Of a stretch of DNA of 7,298 nucleotides, positions 4,576 through 7,298 are shown one piece after another. The translations under genes were made by a program, and so were the position numbers. The notes under the pieces were generated by a model. The model saw only the letters and a list, made by a program, of their open reading frames with translations. It was not told where the DNA came from and made no database searches. Source of the DNA: Microcaldota archaeon (GTDB taxonomy: Archaea > Micrarchaeota > Micrarchaeia > Micrarchaeales > Micrarchaeaceae); the NCBI GenBank assembly GCA_021851535.1, contig JAJZDT010000156.1, positions 1 to 7,298 of the forward strand. Direction: 5' to 3'. Position 1 is the stretch's first letter; each line of letters starts with the position of its first letter.

Positions 4576-6952
4576 ATAAATACCGCTTAAAGAACATAAG
4601 TATACTCATCATAACTACGCTTAAGACGAGCACGCTGAGTATTGCTTGTACACTTATACTCGGAATAAGTATGCCATAGAAGGATATGATAACTACAAAA
4701 ATAAGGCTAAACACAGAGGCACTTACCAGAATAAACGAGGGATTTACACCAAGAGTGCGCTCTCTTGAACGCACCAAATAAAGTAATATAGTATCAGTTA
4801 TACTTATCATAATAAAAGAGAACGTTTGAAATTGGCTCTGATTTGATGTAAGACTTAAGCCGATTGGTATAAAAATTAGAGATATAATGAGCATGAGTAT
4901 ACCTAAAATGATAGATATTTTGAACGTGACTTTCGTATTCCATTTATCTGGTTTTTGTGAGTAGATAGTATTATCAGTAGAAACACTAATGTTTATGATA
5001 TCGTTTGTAAATATGAGCAATATCAATTCTGATGCTAAAATAGGCATGTATCCCAGCACAAGGAATGCTATAGTTATATAGGTAAGTATCTGTATAACCC
5101 TTGTTATCTTTACTATGGCGTATGTTTTCATTTTTTCAAATATCTTCCTGCTTTCTTTTATAGCATCGACAATAACAGATATGCCATTTCGTTCAAGAAC
5201 AAGTGCTGATACGCTCTTTGCTATATCCGTCGCATTCTCTACAGCAATCCCGACGTCTGCCTGTTTTAGTGCAGGCGCGTCATTTATGCCATCGCCAGTC
5301 ATACCGACACGATAACCAAGATCCTGTAGCACTTTTACTATAGTATATTTATCTTCAGGGTATATTTCAGCAAAAATGCTTGATTTTTCTATGATAGATT
5401 GCATTTGAGTTTTATTTTTGTTTTTAAGCTCCCGCGCATCGACAACAGGCCCTTTAATTCCTATTTCAGATGCAATTTGACCAGCAACTTGGGCATTATC
5501 CCCAGTAAGCATTTTTACTTTTACACCTAAGGATACTATCTCTTGGATAAGCATTTTAGATTCCTTTCTAGGAGGATCGTACATTGCAATAATCCCCAGT
5601 AACTGATGTATTAAGCCTATTTTTTTAGCAACAACGATTGTGCGAAGATTTGCTTTTGAATATTCTTCTATTTTTGAAACAGCTAGTGCGTGATCATGCT
5701 TTGATATTTTATAAGCTGTGCTTATTGCAGATAATGCACCTTTAGATACAGTTATTTTTGTTTTTTTACTTAGTAATAAGGCACTTGACATTTTTGTTGC
5801 TGGCTCAAAAGGTGTAAATTTTATAGTGTTAAAACCGTTTGTTGATATTTTCCTTTGACCTAGATACTCTAGGATAGCAGTATCTAATGGATCATTATCT
5901 TCTAACCTTGAACAAAGAGCTGCATAAAGTATTACATCCTCCACAGAATTATGGTTTATTGTAAATACTTCTTTTACAGTTAACTTATTCTCCGTTATAG
6001 TACCTGTTTTATCGAAACATAAAACATTAAGCGTTGCCGCGCTCTCTATTGCCTCTAATTTTGTAACAAGTATTGAATTTTTAGAAAGTTTTTTAGTTCC
6101 CAGCGCCATTGTTGTGGTAAATGCGGCGGGCAGAGAAACAGGAACAGATGCAATAAGGAGTACTAAAATGAATGGAAGAATTTGTATTAAGGTGTAATTA
6201 AAAAGACTAATTGCAACAATGCCTATTATAATAGATAATATAACATCAATGAATATAAGATGTTTTGTGATGCTAATAATGAGTGCTTGTAGATGTTCTT
6301 TTGGGCTTGCTAAACTCACAAGTTTTGCAGTCTTACCATAGCTTGTTTGATAACCAGTTGCAATGATAACACAAAGCCCTTCGCCTCTTGAAACTTTTGA
6401 TGTTGAAAAAAGTATATCATCTATGCCTTTTTTAACAGGATAGGATTCACCGGTGAGTGTTGATTGATCACATTCCAACCATTCGGCAGTTATAACCATT
6501 GCGTCTGCGGGTAATATATCTCCCATTCTTACGCGTATAATATCCCCGGGTACTATTTCTTTTGCATCTATAAGAGACCAATTAGATGAGCGTAAAACCC
6601 GCGCCCGAACATTCAACTTACTCTTGAGTAGTTCTATTGCGTTGTCTGCTTTTGACTCTTCTATATATCCAACAAAGGCATTGAATAGAATAAGAGAGAG
6701 TATAATATACGAATCGACATAATGTCCTATTATGAAAGTAATTATAAAAGCGATAAAAAGCATTATAGGTATTGGACCATAAAAACGCCTAATAAATTGA
6801 ATGAAGGAATTTTTCTTTTTCTCTTCTATAACATTATATCCATATGTTTTAAGACGCATAGATGCCTGCTGTTGTGTAAGCCCCTCTTTGTTAGTCTTAA
6901 GATTAAAAAATGCCTGCGCCACATTTGAATACTGTTTTACCTTGTTCCTCAT
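4550..6952 (-). CDS. P3A-type plasma-membrane H+-ATPase (proton-exporting P-type ATPase)
   Basis: Pumps protons out of the cell at the cost of ATP, through a phospho-aspartate intermediate. All P-type domains are present in 800 residues: cation-ATPase N-terminal region (about 8-45), M1 with GPIPIM (59-64), M2, actuator domain with TGES (167-170), M4 with PVSLP (271-275), the phosphorylation motif DKTGT with D314, nucleotide-binding KGA (404-406), DPPR (459-462), MLTGDN (481-486) and GDGINDAP (553-560), then M5-M10. Proton-pump residues defined in plant AHA2 have clear counterparts: N91 in M2 (NAFVGYIEE), R618 in M5 (ITRVIQ) and D651 in M6 (TNDIINIS). This points to P3A rather than Ca2+ or heavy-metal pumps. 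It ends soon after M10, so there is no long C-terminal autoinhibitory domain. The ATG at 6952 is 28 nt after the aldo/keto reductase stop. Its 3' end overlaps the surface-protein gene. Confidence 0.95.
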   Translation of the reverse strand: MRNKVKQYSNVAQAFFNLKTNKEGLTQQQASMRLKTYGYNVIEEKKKNSFIQFIRRFYGPIPIMLFIAFIITFIIGHYVDSYIILSLILFNAFVGYIEESKADNAIELLKSKLNVRARVLRSSNWSLIDAKEIVPGDIIRVRMGDILPADAMVITAEWLECDQSTLTGESYPVKKGIDDILFSTSKVSRGEGLCVIIATGYQTSYGKTAKLVSLASPKEHLQALIISITKHLIFIDVILSIIIGIVAISLFNYTLIQILPFILVLLIASVPVSLPAAFTTTMALGTKKLSKNSILVTKLEAIESAATLNVLCFDKTGTITENKLTVKEVFTINHNSVEDVILYAALCSRLEDNDPLDTAILEYLGQRKISTNGFNTIKFTPFEPATKMSSALLLSKKTKITVSKGALSAISTAYKISKHDHALAVSKIEEYSKANLRTIVVAKKIGLIHQLLGIIAMYDPPRKESKMLIQEIVSLGVKVKMLTGDNAQVAGQIASEIGIKGPVVDARELKNKNKTQMQSIIEKSSIFAEIYPEDKYTIVKVLQDLGYRVGMTGDGINDAPALKQADVGIAVENATDIAKSVSALVLERNGISVIVDAIKESRKIFEKMKTYAIVKITRVIQILTYITIAFLVLGYMPILASELILLIFTNDIINISVSTDNTIYSQKPDKWNTKVTFKISIILGILMLIISLIFIPIGLSLTSNQSQFQTFSFIMISITDTILLYLVRSRERTLGVNPSFILVSASVFSLIFVVIISFYGILIPSISVQAILSVLVLSVVMMSILMFFKRYLFRYAGYAF

Positions 6953-6980
6953 TTACTCATTTATAGAATGTAGAGAATAA

Positions 6981-7298
6981 TTAAAATTGCTTGCGTTCTA
7001 TTTTTTTGTTTTTATTTGTCATCAATTTTGACCAGGTGGTTGTATGCCGTATCATATAACCGGCATAAAACATCATACTTTTTCGCCTTTTTGTTATAGT
7101 ATCTATCATTGCCATATCATTACGATTAAGTTTTATATCGCTAGCACCTAAATTTTCTTTAACATGTGCAATACTAGAGGCTTTTGGTATAGCAAGTGCT
7201 TTCTTTGCTATAAGCCATGCAAGCATTATCTGGATTGGGGTAGCATTGTTTTTTAATCCTATATTAGTAAAAATTTTGCGCTCTCTTGAATATTTTTT
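6981..7298 (-). CDS. Aldo/keto reductase, C-terminal part, cut by the window edge
   Basis: NAD(P)H-dependent reductase of carbonyl compounds with a TIM-barrel fold; cytoplasmic. The frame is open from the right edge to the stop at 6981, giving the last 105 residues; the catalytic Asp-Tyr-Lys-His residues lie outside the window. What is visible is the end of the barrel: the helix ATPIQIMLAWLI, the strand ALAIPKAS (coordinates 34-41 of the fragment) with the phosphate-contacting IPKAS, then HVKENLGA with the Glu-Asn pair (48-49) that contacts the cofactor adenine side in this family, and the final helix NRNDMAMID. After this, where most family members stop within a few residues, comes a basic tail of about 35 residues (TKRRKSMMF to the end). 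Same strand as the H+-ATPase and 28 nt ahead of it, so probably co-transcribed. The substrate is unknown. Confidence 0.88.
   Translation of the reverse strand, partial: KKYSRERKIFTNIGLKNNATPIQIMLAWLIAKKALAIPKASSIAHVKENLGASDIKLNRNDMAMIDTITKRRKSMMFYAGYMIRHTTTWSKLMTNKNKKIERKQF

Noticed and set aside
7043..7067. 7-bp inverted repeat TATGCCG/CGGCATA with an 11-nt spacer
   Set aside because: Inside the aldo/keto reductase tail coding sequence and not followed by a T-run; likely chance.

Overview
The window looks like part of an AT-rich archaeal genome, probably a small-genome DPANN-type lineage (ARMAN/Parvarchaeota-like is my guess, not shown by the sequence). Ribosomal protein eL15 and the KEOPS subunit Pcc1 belong to archaeal/eukaryotic lineages. 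uL3 has the archaeal N-terminus. Starts are often preceded by GTGA/GTGAT, matching the archaeal 16S 3' end, and TATA-like boxes sit about 30 nt before some starts. The window is packed with genes; no stretch over 300 bases lacks one.

Positions 1-1277 (minus strand) hold an information-processing block, read eL15, then a Pcc1-like protein, then uL3, which runs off the left edge. uL3 usually opens the archaeal ribosomal superoperon, so more ribosomal genes probably lie to the left. Upstream of eL15 on the same strand (1369-2811) is a 14-helix DHA2-type major facilitator transporter, probably a drug/proton antiporter.

A 165-base divergent intergenic region (2812-2976) separates the transporter from a plus-strand pair. 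It carries a perfect 10-bp inverted repeat and TATA-like elements. The pair is a 131-residue multi-helix membrane protein and, 15 nt later, a 395-residue surface protein. The latter has a signal peptide, 23 N-glycosylation sequons, a Thr/Ser/Asn stalk and a C-terminal membrane anchor. Neither has a function I recognise.

The right part (4550-7298, minus strand) encodes the C-terminal part of an aldo/keto reductase, then, 28 nt downstream, a complete 800-residue P3A-type plasma-membrane H+-ATPase. The ATPase retains the residues tied to proton transport in plant and fungal pumps. The 3' ends of the ATPase and the surface protein overlap by 26 bases, tail to tail.

The H+-ATPase would set the proton gradient, the DHA2 transporter would use it, and the surface pair would contribute to the cell envelope. 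This is compatible with an organism under ion or acid stress, but that is inference. I found no mobile element, CRISPR array, rRNA or tRNA, and no clear new system. The membrane/surface protein pair is the part most likely to be undescribed.
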